Shown here one piece after another: positions 37,361 through 47,612 of a DNA stretch of 64,000 nucleotides. Source of the stretch: Butyrivibrio sp. (GTDB lineage: Bacteria; Bacillota; Clostridia; Lachnospirales; Lachnospiraceae); assembly GCA_017535785.1 (NCBI GenBank), contig JAFXTN010000027.1, positions 51,426-115,425 of the forward strand, written 5' to 3'. Every line of letters starts with the position of its first letter. Positions within the stretch are counted from its first letter, which is position 1. A program made the translations under genes and the position numbers. The notes beneath the pieces are model-generated. The model was given only the letters and a program-made list of their open reading frames with translations, was not told the origin of the DNA and did no database searches.

Positions 37361-38632
37361 TTATAATCCAATCTCTGAAGGCTGAGAAATCTTACCTGTA
37401 ATAGCACTGGTTGCTGCAACTGCAGGTGAAGCAAGATAGATCTCTGAATCGATCGCTCCCATTCTTCCTACAAAGTTTCTGTTGGTCGTTGATACACACT
37501 TCTCACCTGATGCAAGAACGCCCATGTATCCGCCAAGACAAGGTCCGCATGTAGGGGTTGAGATGATAGCTCCTGCTTCAACAAATGTCTTTACAAGTCC
37601 CTCTTCCATAGCCTTTAAGAAGATATCCTGTGTTGCGGGAATGATGATACATCTGATTCCGTCAGCAACATGATGACCCTTGAGCACTTCAGCAGCGCAT
37701 CTAAGATCGTCGATCCTTCCGTTTGTACAAGATCCGATAACAACCTGATCGATCTTGATATCCGCGATATCATCAAATGTATGTGTATTCTCGGGAAGGT
37801 GAGGGAAAGATACAGTTGACTTAAGTGTGCTTAAGTCGATCGTATACTCCTCATCGTAAACAGCATCGGGATCAGCCTCATATACTGTATACTTCTTGCC
37901 GGGTGCATGCTCCTCAAGATATGCAACAGTAAGCTCATCAACAGGGAAGATACCATTCTTTCCGCCTGCTTCAATAGCCATGTTTGCAATAGTAAATCTG
38001 TCGTCCATTGAAAGGTTCTTGATGCCCTCTCCGACAAATTCCATAGACTTATAAAGAGCTCCGTCTACACCGATCATACCGATTATGTGAAGGATAACGT
38101 CTTTACCGCTAACCCACTTTGAAGGCTTTCCAACAATATTAAACTTGATGGCTGAAGGAACCTTAAACCATCCCTTACCTGTAGCCATACCGGCAGCCAT
38201 ATCAGTTGATCCGATACCTGTTGAGAAAGCACCGAGTGCACCGTATGTACATGTATGAGAATCAGCTCCGATTATAAGATCACCGGGAACAGTAAGACCT
38301 TTCTCAGGTAAAAGAGCATGCTCAATGCCCATCTTACCAACCTCAAAATAATTGGTGATCTCGTTCTTTCTGGCGAACTCACGAACGCACTTACAGTTCT
38401 CAGCCGACTTGATATCCTTGTTGGGAACAAAGTGATCGGGAACAAGCGCGATCTTATCCTTATCAAAAACTCCCTTTGTTGTAAATTTGCTCATCTCATT
38501 GATGGCAACGGGACTTGTAATATCATTGCCAAGTACAAGATCCAGATCTGCCTCGATAAGCTGTCCTGCCTGAACCTGCGAAAGTCCTGCATGAGCAGCT
38601 AAAATCTTCTGGCTCATTGTCATTCCACTCAT
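37361..38632 (-). CDS. leuC: 3-isopropylmalate dehydratase large subunit
   Basis: The 423-residue aconitase-family subunit carries the 4Fe-4S cluster. Cluster cysteines are visible in [13 protein letters not shown] and [14 protein letters not shown]. The substrate region [24 protein letters not shown] is intact. The length marks the short LeuC clade of clostridia and archaea, as opposed to the 466-residue E. coli type. AAGGAG precedes the ATG. The upstream 93 bases hold a probable promoter. Confidence 0.96.
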   Translation of the reverse strand: MSGMTMSQKILAAHAGLSQVQAGQLIEADLDLVLGNDITSPVAINEMSKFTTKGVFDKDKIALVPDHFVPNKDIKSAENCKCVREFARKNEITNYFEVGKMGIEHALLPEKGLTVPGDLIIGADSHTCTYGALGAFSTGIGSTDMAAGMATGKGWFKVPSAIKFNIVGKPSKWVSGKDVILHIIGMIGVDGALYKSMEFVGEGIKNLSMDDRFTIANMAIEAGGKNGIFPVDELTVAYLEEHAPGKKYTVYEADPDAVYDEEYTIDLSTLKSTVSFPHLPENTHTFDDIADIKIDQVVIGSCTNGRIDDLRCAAEVLKGHHVADGIRCIIIPATQDIFLKAMEEGLVKTFVEAGAIISTPTCGPCLGGYMGVLASGEKCVSTTNRNFVGRMGAIDSEIYLASPAVAATSAITGKISQPSEIGL

Positions 38633-38670
38633 AGTCTGTCTCCTTCACATCTAAGTTAATATAAATCAAA

Positions 38671-38699
38671 ATTATAAGAGTAAATATAACATAACCCAA
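38671..38699 (-). promoter_or_regulatory. probable promoter of leuC
   Basis: The minus strand has TTGGGT (38694-38699), a 17-base spacer and TATAAT (38671-38676), about 38 bases before the leuC ATG. The -35 is only a half match, but the -10 is perfect and the gap between yfhO and leuC is otherwise A+T-rich with nothing else visible. Confidence 0.5.
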
Positions 38700-38725
38700 T
38701 TATAAAAAACACATAACAAATTTAA

Positions 38726-41182
38726 TCACTTTTTCTTGATGTATTTTAATGCAATAAACAGATATGCCCCAAGAACAGTGATTCCTACGATACTAAAGAT
38801 CAGTCCAAGCTTGAAGCCTTCCGGTATATAAGTAACTTTGATCTCATGAACACCCGCAGAAACTGGTATTGCCATTAGTCCGTAGTCTGCCTTTATAAGC
38901 TCAGTGTCTTTTCCGTCTACACTGCAAACAAAGCCCTCAGTACAAGGAACTGAGAAGAACACAAGCGTATCATCGGAAAGCATCGAAGTCTGAGCAGTAA
39001 AGCCATGTGTATCATGATCAAATGATGTACATGATGTCTGTCTTCTCTTCTTGCATTCCTCTTTAAATCTTGAATATGAAAGCTCATCATTTGTGATATC
39101 TTCGGCAGTGATCTCTGTCATAGCGATCTTATCGCCGTATTTATCCGCATCTTCATCGGAAAGGATGAGAACTCTGGAAAGATCATAGTCATGATCCGCT
39201 GCATTCAGATCTTCCCACTCCGACTCAGTAATGTAATTGTCATAAACAAATCCCATAGGGATGAAGTTCTTATTTTCGAAGACATCAAAGCCGTTAGTGT
39301 TTTCAAGGAACTCATACCCCTCGGTGCCTTCGTCATTATTAAAGATCCTGTTCTTGCTGATCTCGGCATTTTCCATGTAATACCTTGCGGAAAGGATTGC
39401 CCTTGCGCCGCATCTGTTTACAGGGATAGTCGTCTCAACAGTTCTCTTTATAGCCGCTGTTCCATAAAGGAAATCAAATATCTCTGAAGGAACGGTACTT
39501 AAGAAGCAATGAATTGAAGGTATTCCCCATACCATGTCGTAGTTGGTAGATGTGCTATCCACCTCACCTCTGCAGAAATCACTCATGTCCACAGTGACTT
39601 TGTTAAAGAGCATCTGCTCCTGCCACATCTTCTTTCCTCTGTCACTTATGATAGAGCTTCCGTTCTTGATCGGAACAAAAGTAGATACAATACAGCTGAG
39701 CATAACAACAACAAGGACTACGCGGTCTCTCCATGATACTCTTCTGCCCGCAAGGTCTTTTTCCTTCTTAAATTTCTTGGGCACGACAAATACGATCATC
39801 AAAAGAACAAAGCAAAGTATAGCTGTTCCGATAACATCGCGGATAAAGATCTCGGTATTCTCAGTCATATTAAAGAATACCGTCTCTCCGTCGTCATTCT
39901 TTGAAGGCAGATAATAAACAAGAACAAAGAACAGGAACAAGATAACGGTAACAACCGCACCCTTCTTAAGTTGCGGAGACTTTCCTCTCTCTGCAACCTG
40001 AGCCGTCATAAGGCACATGATAAGAATGGGCATATAGAACCATCTTGCATAATATGAGCTGTTAAACATCGAAAATGCTGCGTTAAATACAGGGATCGCA
40101 GCGATAACTGCACATGCAACGATAAGCGTCTTTTCCCAATTCTTCTTTTTCTTATTAAGTAAAAAGTACGCAATAACGCCGGAAATACCAAATAAAGGTA
40201 TATATGCGGCAAGTGAAGCGTTCTTGACAGTTCCAGTGTAAAAAAGGGTTCCTTTACCGATGATGTCGGGAAGCATAGAAACACTCTTAACGATATCCCA
40301 CAGCATCTTCTCACTGGGATATACAAGCATGTCATAACCAAGTACAAAGTTATTAAGTCTCGTATTGCCCTTTAATCCGGCAAAAGCCTGAAGCAGGAAG
40401 AATGACGCAACAAGGATTCCGACAACGCCAGCACTGATCACTCTAAAGAGCATCATGAGTGTTGTCTTAAGCTTATTATTAAAGGCATATCTGATAAAGA
40501 AATAGATTGCCATGAAGACTACCTGTCCGAAGAAGAAATAATAATTTATCACGGACATAAGGGCAGTCATAAATGCAAAACGTACAAAAGGAAGTCCCGA
40601 AAGCTTGAACGAAGCAACTTCTTTACCGTCATCAACCTTCATGAGTTCTTCAAACGCAAGAAGGAAAAGCGGGAAGAAAGCCACCGCTTCGGTAAAGTGG
40701 TTAAATACGATATTGCAGGCATTGAAGCCGGAGAAAGCATAGAGATAAGCTCCGATCATCGCATAGGTGTACTTGTGCACATATCTTCTGATATATACAT
40801 AAGCACATGCTGCAGCCGTAGCATACTTAAGAGCCATCAAAAACGGCATCAGATATGGAATTGCTGACTCGGGAAATAAAGTCGACAACCAAAAGAACGG
40901 ACTACCCATGAGGTAAAAAGCAAAGTCACCCAGCATGGTACCGCCAAGATCTATATTCCAGTTCCATAGTAAGCTTCCGCTTCTCACCGCTCTGTGAGCG
41001 ACTATATAAAACGGAATCTGCTGAACATTGTAATCACCGTAATAAAAGAATGGCAATCCTCTCTGTATGAATATCGGAAGTGCCGCAAGTACATAAAACA
41101 GAAATGCACTAAAGAAGACAACTACCGTCACATACCATCCCTTAGTCTTGGTATTATTTTCTAAACTTTCAACAGTTTTCAA
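38726..41182 (-). CDS. YfhO family membrane glycosyltransferase
   Basis: The product of 818 residues has about 12-14 membrane segments and a large outer domain (about residues 520-780) before the last segment. It matches the YfhO family, GT-C proteins that in Bacillus and Listeria transfer sugars from undecaprenyl phosphate to lipoteichoic acid with CsbB-type partners. The acidic motif GDYNVQQ follows the first membrane segment. I chose a TTG start at 41182 because AAGGGGAAATGT precedes it. Longer frames would run into the ilvC terminator at 41240-41266. It is the first gene of a run with leuC, leuD and the GT2 gene. Confidence 0.85.
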   Translation of the reverse strand: MKTVESLENNTKTKGWYVTVVVFFSAFLFYVLAALPIFIQRGLPFFYYGDYNVQQIPFYIVAHRAVRSGSLLWNWNIDLGGTMLGDFAFYLMGSPFFWLSTLFPESAIPYLMPFLMALKYATAAACAYVYIRRYVHKYTYAMIGAYLYAFSGFNACNIVFNHFTEAVAFFPLFLLAFEELMKVDDGKEVASFKLSGLPFVRFAFMTALMSVINYYFFFGQVVFMAIYFFIRYAFNNKLKTTLMMLFRVISAGVVGILVASFFLLQAFAGLKGNTRLNNFVLGYDMLVYPSEKMLWDIVKSVSMLPDIIGKGTLFYTGTVKNASLAAYIPLFGISGVIAYFLLNKKKKNWEKTLIVACAVIAAIPVFNAAFSMFNSSYYARWFYMPILIMCLMTAQVAERGKSPQLKKGAVVTVILFLFFVLVYYLPSKNDDGETVFFNMTENTEIFIRDVIGTAILCFVLLMIVFVVPKKFKKEKDLAGRRVSWRDRVVLVVVMLSCIVSTFVPIKNGSSIISDRGKKMWQEQMLFNKVTVDMSDFCRGEVDSTSTNYDMVWGIPSIHCFLSTVPSEIFDFLYGTAAIKRTVETTIPVNRCGARAILSARYYMENAEISKNRIFNNDEGTEGYEFLENTNGFDVFENKNFIPMGFVYDNYITESEWEDLNAADHDYDLSRVLILSDEDADKYGDKIAMTEITAEDITNDELSYSRFKEECKKRRQTSCTSFDHDTHGFTAQTSMLSDDTLVFFSVPCTEGFVCSVDGKDTELIKADYGLMAIPVSAGVHEIKVTYIPEGFKLGLIFSIVGITVLGAYLFIALKYIKKK

Positions 41183-41239
41183 AACATTTCCCCTTAAAAA
41201 AGCATTTATTGATAGGATACAAAACACATATCCATGAAA

Positions 41240-41266
41240 AAAAGAGTGCCTGTACGACACTCTTTT
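41240..41266 (-). terminator. intrinsic terminator of ilvC
   Basis: A 9-bp stem (41240-41248 with 41258-41266) with a 9-base loop is followed on the minus strand by a T run (complement of 41237-41243). It lies 47 bases after the ilvC stop and ends the metH-ilvB2-ilvN-ilvN-ilvC run. Confidence 0.85.
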
Positions 41267-41313
41267 AATATTAGTCTAATTAGCAAAGTTTTTCAATGTA
41301 AACCTTGGTAAAA

Positions 41314-42402
<1,089 letters not shown>

Positions 42403-42405
42403 TCA

Positions 42406-42909
42406 TCAATCATCGAGATAGATAACGTTGTCTGTACCTCTTCCAAGTCCGGCAATACCTGTTCTTGCAAGCTCAAGGATCTCATAGCCCTCAAGCAGCT
42501 TTAAGAATGCATCGATCTTGGACTGACTACCGGTGATCTCAATGATGAGCGAATCAATACTTACATCTACAATGTTGCCTCTGAACACATTTGCAGTAGC
42601 AAGAATGCTCTGTCTCTGATCTGCATGTGCTCTTACCTTGACCATTGCAAGCTCTCTGTATACGCTGTCCGCAGGGATAAGCTCATGGATATCTCTTACA
42701 TCGACAAGCTTAGCTACCTGTTTCTCGATCTGGTCAAGGATCACGTCATCTCCCGCCGCTACAATTGTGATCCTGGTGTACCTTGAATCTGCTGTAACAC
42801 CGGCGGTGATGCTCTCAATATTATATCCTCTTCTCGAAAACAGTCCCGAAATTCTGGAAAGTACACCGGGATTGTTATCTACAAGAAGCTGAAAAACCTT
42901 TTTCTGCAT
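42406..42909 (-). CDS. ilvN: acetolactate synthase regulatory small subunit (copy 2)
   Basis: The 167-residue protein has an N-terminal ACT domain (LLVDNNPGVLSRISGLFSRR, NIESITAG) followed by the conserved C-terminal small-subunit domain (MVKVRAH, then EITGSQSKIDAFL and the terminal GIAGLGRG). It binds valine and stimulates the large subunit. It lies directly before ilvC and 67 bases after a different small-subunit gene. Residues are only partly identical to its neighbour, so the two may pair with different large subunits. Confidence 0.94.
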   Translation of the reverse strand: MQKKVFQLLVDNNPGVLSRISGLFSRRGYNIESITAGVTADSRYTRITIVAAGDDVILDQIEKQVAKLVDVRDIHELIPADSVYRELAMVKVRAHADQRQSILATANVFRGNIVDVSIDSLIIEITGSQSKIDAFLKLLEGYEILELARTGIAGLGRGTDNVIYLDD

Positions 42910-42976
42910 TACTTAGCTCCCATATATAATTGATTCTTTTACACTTTAATCTTTTAACCAATTAAATCAGATTATA

Positions 42977-43459
42977 TCACTGCTCTTTACACTTCGTCAA
43001 TGCTACTGTTCCTGTGCGTGCGATTTCAACAATACTCACGCTTTTGAGCATTTCTATGAAGAGTTCGATCCTCTCCGAAGTGTCACAGATCTGGATCACC
43101 ATAAGGTTTTTGGACATGTCTACGATGGACGCATTCATGATCTCACAGTTCTCCATGATATCTCTTCTGTTCTCTTTGTTGTATTTAACCTTTATGAGCA
43201 TAAGCTCTCTGTTGATACTAAGGCTCTCCTTAAAGGTCTTGACCTTGATGACATCGATCTTCTTATTAAGCTGTTTCTCAATCTGCTCGATCGTACGCTC
43301 ATCGCCCGATGAAACGATAGTCATGCAGGAAACACTCTTGTCAGCGGTCTCACCTACAACAAGGGATTCAATATTAAAATTTCTTCTGGAAAATAGTCCC
43401 GATACCTTAGAGAGCACACCTGCTCTGTTCTCTACCAAGACTGAATAAATTCTTCTCAT
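42977..43459 (-). CDS. ilvN: acetolactate synthase regulatory small subunit (copy 1)
   Basis: The 160-residue protein again has an ACT domain (VLVENRAGVLSKVSGLFSRR, NIESLVVG) and a small-subunit C-terminal domain (LMLIKVKYN, QICDTSERIELFIEML, ARTGTVAL). I take the ATG at 43459 (MRRIYSVL), which has AAGGGGG upstream; a GTG at 43477 would overlap the ilvB2 stop. Its adjacency to ilvB2, with 14 bases between, suggests this pair forms one holoenzyme. Confidence 0.93.
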   Translation of the reverse strand: MRRIYSVLVENRAGVLSKVSGLFSRRNFNIESLVVGETADKSVSCMTIVSSGDERTIEQIEKQLNKKIDVIKVKTFKESLSINRELMLIKVKYNKENRRDIMENCEIMNASIVDMSKNLMVIQICDTSERIELFIEMLKSVSIVEIARTGTVALTKCKEQ

Positions 43460-43473
43460 AATTGTCCCCCTTA

Positions 43474-45105
43474 TCACTTAGTAAGCGCCTTGGGATCAAC
43501 AATGACCTCCATAAGCGCAGATGTATCATCTGAAAGGAAAGATTTAAGTTCTTTTTCAAGATCGCTCGATCCGTCAACCTTCGCATAGCCCATACCGTAT
43601 GCAGCCGCGATAAGTGAAAGATCGGGATCGCCCTTAAGCTCAACCATGGAATAGTTATCGTTATACGCAAAGTGCTGATGCTCTCTTACCATTCCGAGAT
43701 AACCGTTCTTCATTACCACGATCTTGACCGCAACGCCGTACTGTCTCATCGTCGCAAGCTCCATCATGGACATCTGAAATGCTCCATCTCCGGTAACGGC
43801 AACTACCTGCTTCTTGGGACTTGCAAGCTTTGCTCCGAGCGCAGCGGGAATTGAATATCCCATGGTTCCCATACCGCCCGATGTAATGAAGCGGCCGTTC
43901 TTTACTATATGATGTGCACAAGACCACATCTGGTTCTGTCCGACATCAGCAACGTAAACCGCATCGTTCTTCATTGCATTCGAAAGCTTGGTGATAAACT
44001 CCTTAGGCTCAACGTACTTACTTTTCTTAGCAGCCTTTTTTGCCTTCGAAAGAGCTGTCTTCTTATATTCATTAATAGTAGCTATCCAATCCGAATGATC
44101 GTCAGCATGATCGTCCTGAGCAAGAAAATCCTGGAAGATATGCTTGATATCACCTACAAGAGGGATCGTAGGACCAACATTCTTACCGATCTCAGCGGGA
44201 TCGACATCAATGTGGACCATGACCTTGTTCTCAGTTATAAGATCCGGTCTGTTAACGGCTCTGTCCGCAACTCTCGCTCCGACCATCAAAAGAAGATCCG
44301 ATTCGTTCATAGCTTTGTTGGCATAAGACTGACCGTTGTTTCCTACCATTCCAAAGTAAAGCGGATGCTCTGTCGGCATAACACCGATACCCATCATCGT
44401 CGAAACAACAGGAACGTTATTGAGCTCAGCGAACTCGCGAAGTTCTTTTGTTGCGTTACTTAAATGAACGCCACCGCCGACACAGATGATAGGCTTCTTA
44501 GCCTTCTCAACTTCCTTGATGACTTTCTTTATCTGAACCATATTACCCTTAACTGTAGGCTTGTAGGTTCTCATTGAGATAGTGTCGGGATATACGAACT
44601 TACCGGGGAACTCTGCGTTCTGGATATCGAAAGGAATATCGATAAGAACGGGACCCTTACGTCCGGTGCTCGCAATATAAAATGCTTCCTTAAATATCCT
44701 CGGAATATCAGCAACATCTCTTACGAGATAGCTGTATTTAACAAAAGACTCAACGGCGCCGGTGATATCAGCCTCCTGGAATACATCGCTTCCGATCATA
44801 TCGCTGTTAACCTGACCCGTGATAGCTACAAGAGGAATACTGTCAGCATATGCTGTTGCAATACCTGTTATAAGATTGGTCGCACCGGGACCCGATGTGA
44901 CGGCGCACACTCCCGTTTTACCGCTTATACGAGCATATCCGCTTGCACAGTGAGCAGCATTCTGCTCAGTCCTGATGAGAACACTCTTGATATTGGTATC
45001 AAGTATCTTGTTCCAAAAAGGATCAATTGCAACTCCGGAATAACCAAAAACGTATTCGGTCTTCTCTTTTTCAAGGCACTTTACTATCGCCTCAGCTCCA
45101 ATCAT
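43474..45105 (-). CDS. ilvB: acetolactate synthase large subunit (second copy)
   Basis: The 543-residue ThDP enzyme has the catalytic Glu in RTEQNAAHCASGYAR, SGPGATNLITGIATAYADS, and the ThDP/Mg loop GDGAFQMSMMELATM. It differs clearly from the copy at 6224-7915, with an N-terminus reading EKEKTEYVFGYSG rather than KEQGVDTVFGYPG. It is followed by two small-subunit genes and ilvC, supporting a biosynthetic role. AGGAGG precedes the ATG. Another ThDP enzyme of the family (such as a decarboxylase) is possible but less likely in this setting. Confidence 0.9.
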   Translation of the reverse strand: MIGAEAIVKCLEKEKTEYVFGYSGVAIDPFWNKILDTNIKSVLIRTEQNAAHCASGYARISGKTGVCAVTSGPGATNLITGIATAYADSIPLVAITGQVNSDMIGSDVFQEADITGAVESFVKYSYLVRDVADIPRIFKEAFYIASTGRKGPVLIDIPFDIQNAEFPGKFVYPDTISMRTYKPTVKGNMVQIKKVIKEVEKAKKPIICVGGGVHLSNATKELREFAELNNVPVVSTMMGIGVMPTEHPLYFGMVGNNGQSYANKAMNESDLLLMVGARVADRAVNRPDLITENKVMVHIDVDPAEIGKNVGPTIPLVGDIKHIFQDFLAQDDHADDHSDWIATINEYKKTALSKAKKAAKKSKYVEPKEFITKLSNAMKNDAVYVADVGQNQMWSCAHHIVKNGRFITSGGMGTMGYSIPAALGAKLASPKKQVVAVTGDGAFQMSMMELATMRQYGVAVKIVVMKNGYLGMVREHQHFAYNDNYSMVELKGDPDLSLIAAAYGMGYAKVDGSSDLEKELKSFLSDDTSALMEVIVDPKALTK

Positions 45106-45143
45106 ATTATTCCTCCTAAAAAGAAAAATCTGTTTATTCTATA

Positions 45144-47612
45144 TTATTCTATATTAAGTATCTGCTTAACCAATCTTACGGCATCGGCAGCATCGGATGA
45201 ATATCCGTCCGCTCCGATCTCCTCGGCATAATCGGGTGTGACCACCGCTCCGCCAATTATTATCTTTGCATCAAGATGCTCGTCCTTGGCAAGATCGACC
45301 ACATTCTTCATCTCTTTCATAGTGGTCGTCATGAGTGCGGAAAGAGCTATGATGCTGGCATTGTTCTCTTTGGCTGCCTTTACGATCTCTTCCTTCGGAA
45401 CATCTTTGCCAAGGTCCACGACCTTAAAGCCATAGTTCTTAAGCATGAGTGCAACGAGGTTCTTACCGATATCATGGATATCTCCGTGAACCGTCGCAAT
45501 AACGATCGCAGGAAGTTCCTTACCGTCATCCGCACTGTCTTTAAGAAGCGGTTCAAGATATCCGATAGATAGCTTCATTGCTTCAGCACCCGCGATGAGC
45601 TGCGGAAGGAAGAACTTTCCTTTATCAAAAAGATCTCCGACTTCATTGATCGCCGGCATGAGAACCGTATCAAGTATCACTCTCGGTTCGATTCCCATAC
45701 TAACGGCTTTCTCTGTATCTTTTACGATATTTCTCTTCGAGCCGTTAAGCACATCTTTTTTTATTATACCAAGAATATCACCATCAGCGGCAGTGTCCTT
45801 TTTAACCTCTTTTGCCGGAGCATCACCCTGTGCATTATTAATCTCATATCTCTGCATTCTCTGAATGTATCTCAGATCCGCGCCTTCCTTATTGCGCAAA
45901 AGATCCGACGCAAATGCAGCATTAACGAGCATTTCCTGTGATGGATTGGCGATTGCCATTGTAAGTCCGTTCTGGATCGCCATTGTTAGAAATGCGGTAT
46001 TTACATTACTTCTCTGAGGAAGACCAAAAGAGATATTGGAAAGTCCGCAGATCGTAGCATAGCCGTTGTCATGGCAATATCCGATCGTATCAAGCGTATT
46101 GAGCGCTGCCTTCGGATCGGCACCGACCGTAGCTACAAGACCATCCACAACAATGTCTTCTTTTACCATTCCCATATCAAAAGCCATCTTGGAAAGCTTA
46201 TTGATATTGTCGATCTTCTCCTGCGAAGACTTAGGAAGTCCCTCGGGATTAAGAGGAAGCAGGATAAACATCGCTCCGTATTTCTTGGCAAGAGGAAGAA
46301 ACACTTCTGCCTTACCTTTTTCAAGCGAGATAGAGTTCATAAGCGCTCTTCCGGGATATCTTCTGAGAGCTGCCTCCATGACCTCCGCACTACTTGAATC
46401 AATACATAAAGGTAGATCCGTAATAGAGCTGACCTCTTCCATAACAGTCAGCATCATGCTCTTTTCGTCGATTCCACTCATTCCGACGTTTATATCAAGG
46501 ATCGACGCGCCGTCTTCTTCCTGGCTCTGCGCAAAATCCATTACCATCTCGAGATTGCCTTCACGAAGCTGCGCCTGAAGCTTCTTTTTTCCCGTAGGAT
46601 TGATCCTCTCTCCTACTATCATGAAAAGATCGTCCATTCCAAATGATAATGAACTTCTCTCTGATGAGAGATATCTTTTGTGAAGATCCTTTCTCTTTAT
46701 GTGATTACCCTCGGCATCTACGATGGTACTTGGCTTAACTTCGCCGTATTTCTCTTTGATGCCTCTTATGAAATCAGGTGTAGAACCGCAGCATCCGCCA
46801 AGCACTGATGCTCCGACATTGACAAGTCTTTCCATCTCGACAACGAATGTATCACAGTCCATGTCATAGGTCGTGTTTCCGTCTTCATCAACTGAAGGAA
46901 GTCCGGCGTTGGGCTTGGCGATTATCGGTATGCTTGTAACCTCCGCCATGCTCCTTATGATCTCTTCCATCTTATCGGGGCCTGTAGAACAGTTCGCTCC
47001 GACAGCACATGCGCCGAGCGCTTCCATTGTAATGGCACTTGCTGCCGCGTCAGAACCAAAAAGCGTTCTTCCGTCAGCTTCAAATGTAAGAGTCACCATA
47101 ACGGCAAGGTCCGAAACCTCTTTTGCCGCGATAAGAGCAGCTCTGCATTCCTGAAGACTCATCATGGTCTCCACAACGAGAAGATCGCACCCTGCATCTT
47201 CAAGGATCTTTATCTGTTCCTTATATACATCAACAAGCTCTTCGAAATCTAGATCTCCGATAGGCTTAAGCTGCTTACCTGTCATTGTAAGGTCGCCAGC
47301 GACAAGCGCTTTGCCTGCAACCGCTTCTTTTGAAAGCTGTACAAGCTCAGTGTTTATCTTAACTATATCTTTATCAAGTCCATAATCGGCCAGCTTGATC
47401 CTATTTCCTGTAAATGTCGGTGCATAGACAATATCAGAACCCGCCTCGGCGTAGTTCTTCTGAAGTTCCTTCATTACATCTTTATGTTCAAGGATCCACG
47501 CCTCCGGACAGACTCCGACCGGCATTCCGGCTTTGATCAGATTAGAGCCGGTAGCTCCGTCCAGAAATATGATCCTGTCATTACAAAATTCCAAAAACTG
47601 TTCTCTTGTCAT
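45144..47612 (-). CDS. cobalamin-dependent methionine synthase without reactivation domain
   Basis: The 822-residue protein contains, in order, a homocysteine S-methyltransferase domain (GATGSNL; zinc cysteines in GANCS and GGCCGS), a pterin-binding domain (MIVGERINPTGKK), a cobalamin cap helix region and a Rossmann B12 domain with DIHDIG (His713 as the lower axial ligand). It transfers the methyl group from methyltetrahydrofolate to homocysteine. It ends right after the B12 domain, so the C-terminal SAM-dependent activation domain of E. coli MetH is missing. In clostridia this is often a separate gene, not seen here. Its start overlaps the acyltransferase stop by 4 bases. Confidence 0.93.
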   Translation of the reverse strand: MTREQFLEFCNDRIIFLDGATGSNLIKAGMPVGVCPEAWILEHKDVMKELQKNYAEAGSDIVYAPTFTGNRIKLADYGLDKDIVKINTELVQLSKEAVAGKALVAGDLTMTGKQLKPIGDLDFEELVDVYKEQIKILEDAGCDLLVVETMMSLQECRAALIAAKEVSDLAVMVTLTFEADGRTLFGSDAAASAITMEALGACAVGANCSTGPDKMEEIIRSMAEVTSIPIIAKPNAGLPSVDEDGNTTYDMDCDTFVVEMERLVNVGASVLGGCCGSTPDFIRGIKEKYGEVKPSTIVDAEGNHIKRKDLHKRYLSSERSSLSFGMDDLFMIVGERINPTGKKKLQAQLREGNLEMVMDFAQSQEEDGASILDINVGMSGIDEKSMMLTVMEEVSSITDLPLCIDSSSAEVMEAALRRYPGRALMNSISLEKGKAEVFLPLAKKYGAMFILLPLNPEGLPKSSQEKIDNINKLSKMAFDMGMVKEDIVVDGLVATVGADPKAALNTLDTIGYCHDNGYATICGLSNISFGLPQRSNVNTAFLTMAIQNGLTMAIANPSQEMLVNAAFASDLLRNKEGADLRYIQRMQRYEINNAQGDAPAKEVKKDTAADGDILGIIKKDVLNGSKRNIVKDTEKAVSMGIEPRVILDTVLMPAINEVGDLFDKGKFFLPQLIAGAEAMKLSIGYLEPLLKDSADDGKELPAIVIATVHGDIHDIGKNLVALMLKNYGFKVVDLGKDVPKEEIVKAAKENNASIIALSALMTTTMKEMKNVVDLAKDEHLDAKIIIGGAVVTPDYAEEIGADGYSSDAADAVRLVKQILNIE

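Noticed and set aside
41183-41260. Longer YfhO frame starting at 41260
   Set aside because: It would begin inside the ilvC terminator and precede a good AAGGGG site placed for the TTG at 41182.
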